Below are positions 6,886 to 6,894 of a DNA stretch of 6,894 bases, piece by piece. Below the pieces are notes generated by a model, which was not told the origin of the DNA, did no database searches, and worked only from the letters and a program-made list of their open reading frames with translations. Where the stretch lies: positions 1-6,894 of the forward strand of contig CAMDZY010000090.1 of the NCBI GenBank assembly GCA_945910975.1. The letters run 5' to 3'. The DNA is from an uncultured Clostridia bacterium (lineage in GTDB: Bacteria; Bacillota; Clostridia; Oscillospirales; Oscillospiraceae). The translations under genes were made by a program, and so were the position numbers. How positions within the stretch are numbered: position 1 is the first letter of the stretch; each line of letters opens with the position of its first letter.

Positions 6886-6894
6886 TAAAAGTTT

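Overview
The window looks like part of a chromosome of an anaerobic, spore-forming Clostridia-type Bacillota, possibly an Oscillospiraceae or Butyricicoccaceae relative. That placement is inferred from three things: roughly even GC content with strong AGGAGG-type ribosome sites, an LTA-synthase-type membrane sulfatase-fold protein beside a CsaB-type pyruvyl transferase, and a cysteine-rich protein of a kind I recall only from Clostridia. No marker gene fixes the genus.

Layout: four plus-strand genes run from base 1 to 5976, closed by a strong intrinsic terminator at 5980-6020. They are (1) the 3' part of an uncharacterised nucleotidyltransferase-family protein, cut by the window edge; (2) galE, a UDP-hexose 4-epimerase, 15 nt downstream; (3) a five-helix membrane protein of the LTA synthase/phosphoglycerol transferase family with an added C-terminal beta-rich domain; (4) a 737-residue fusion of a GT4 glycosyltransferase with a CsaB-like polysaccharide pyruvyl transferase. 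One convergent minus-strand gene (6026-6832) encodes a 268-residue protein with 27 cysteines and no recognised function. There is no gene-free stretch longer than about 100 bases, apart from the 62 bases at the right edge that lead into the minus-strand gene.

Taken together, genes 1-4 read as the distal end of a cell-surface glycopolymer locus. The epimerase would supply UDP-Gal or UDP-GalNAc, the fusion protein would add a sugar and a pyruvate ketal on the cytoplasmic side, and the LTA-synthase-like enzyme would add or polymerise glycerol-phosphate (or a related phospho-group) outside the membrane. The individual families are well supported by motifs; the joint pathway is inference. The most unusual points are the GT4-CsaB fusion, the extra C-terminal domain on the LTA synthase homologue, a leucine at the GalE substrate gatekeeper position, and the cysteine-rich minus-strand gene, which has a weak sporulation-type promoter match upstream. 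I saw no mobile element, CRISPR array, tRNA or rRNA.
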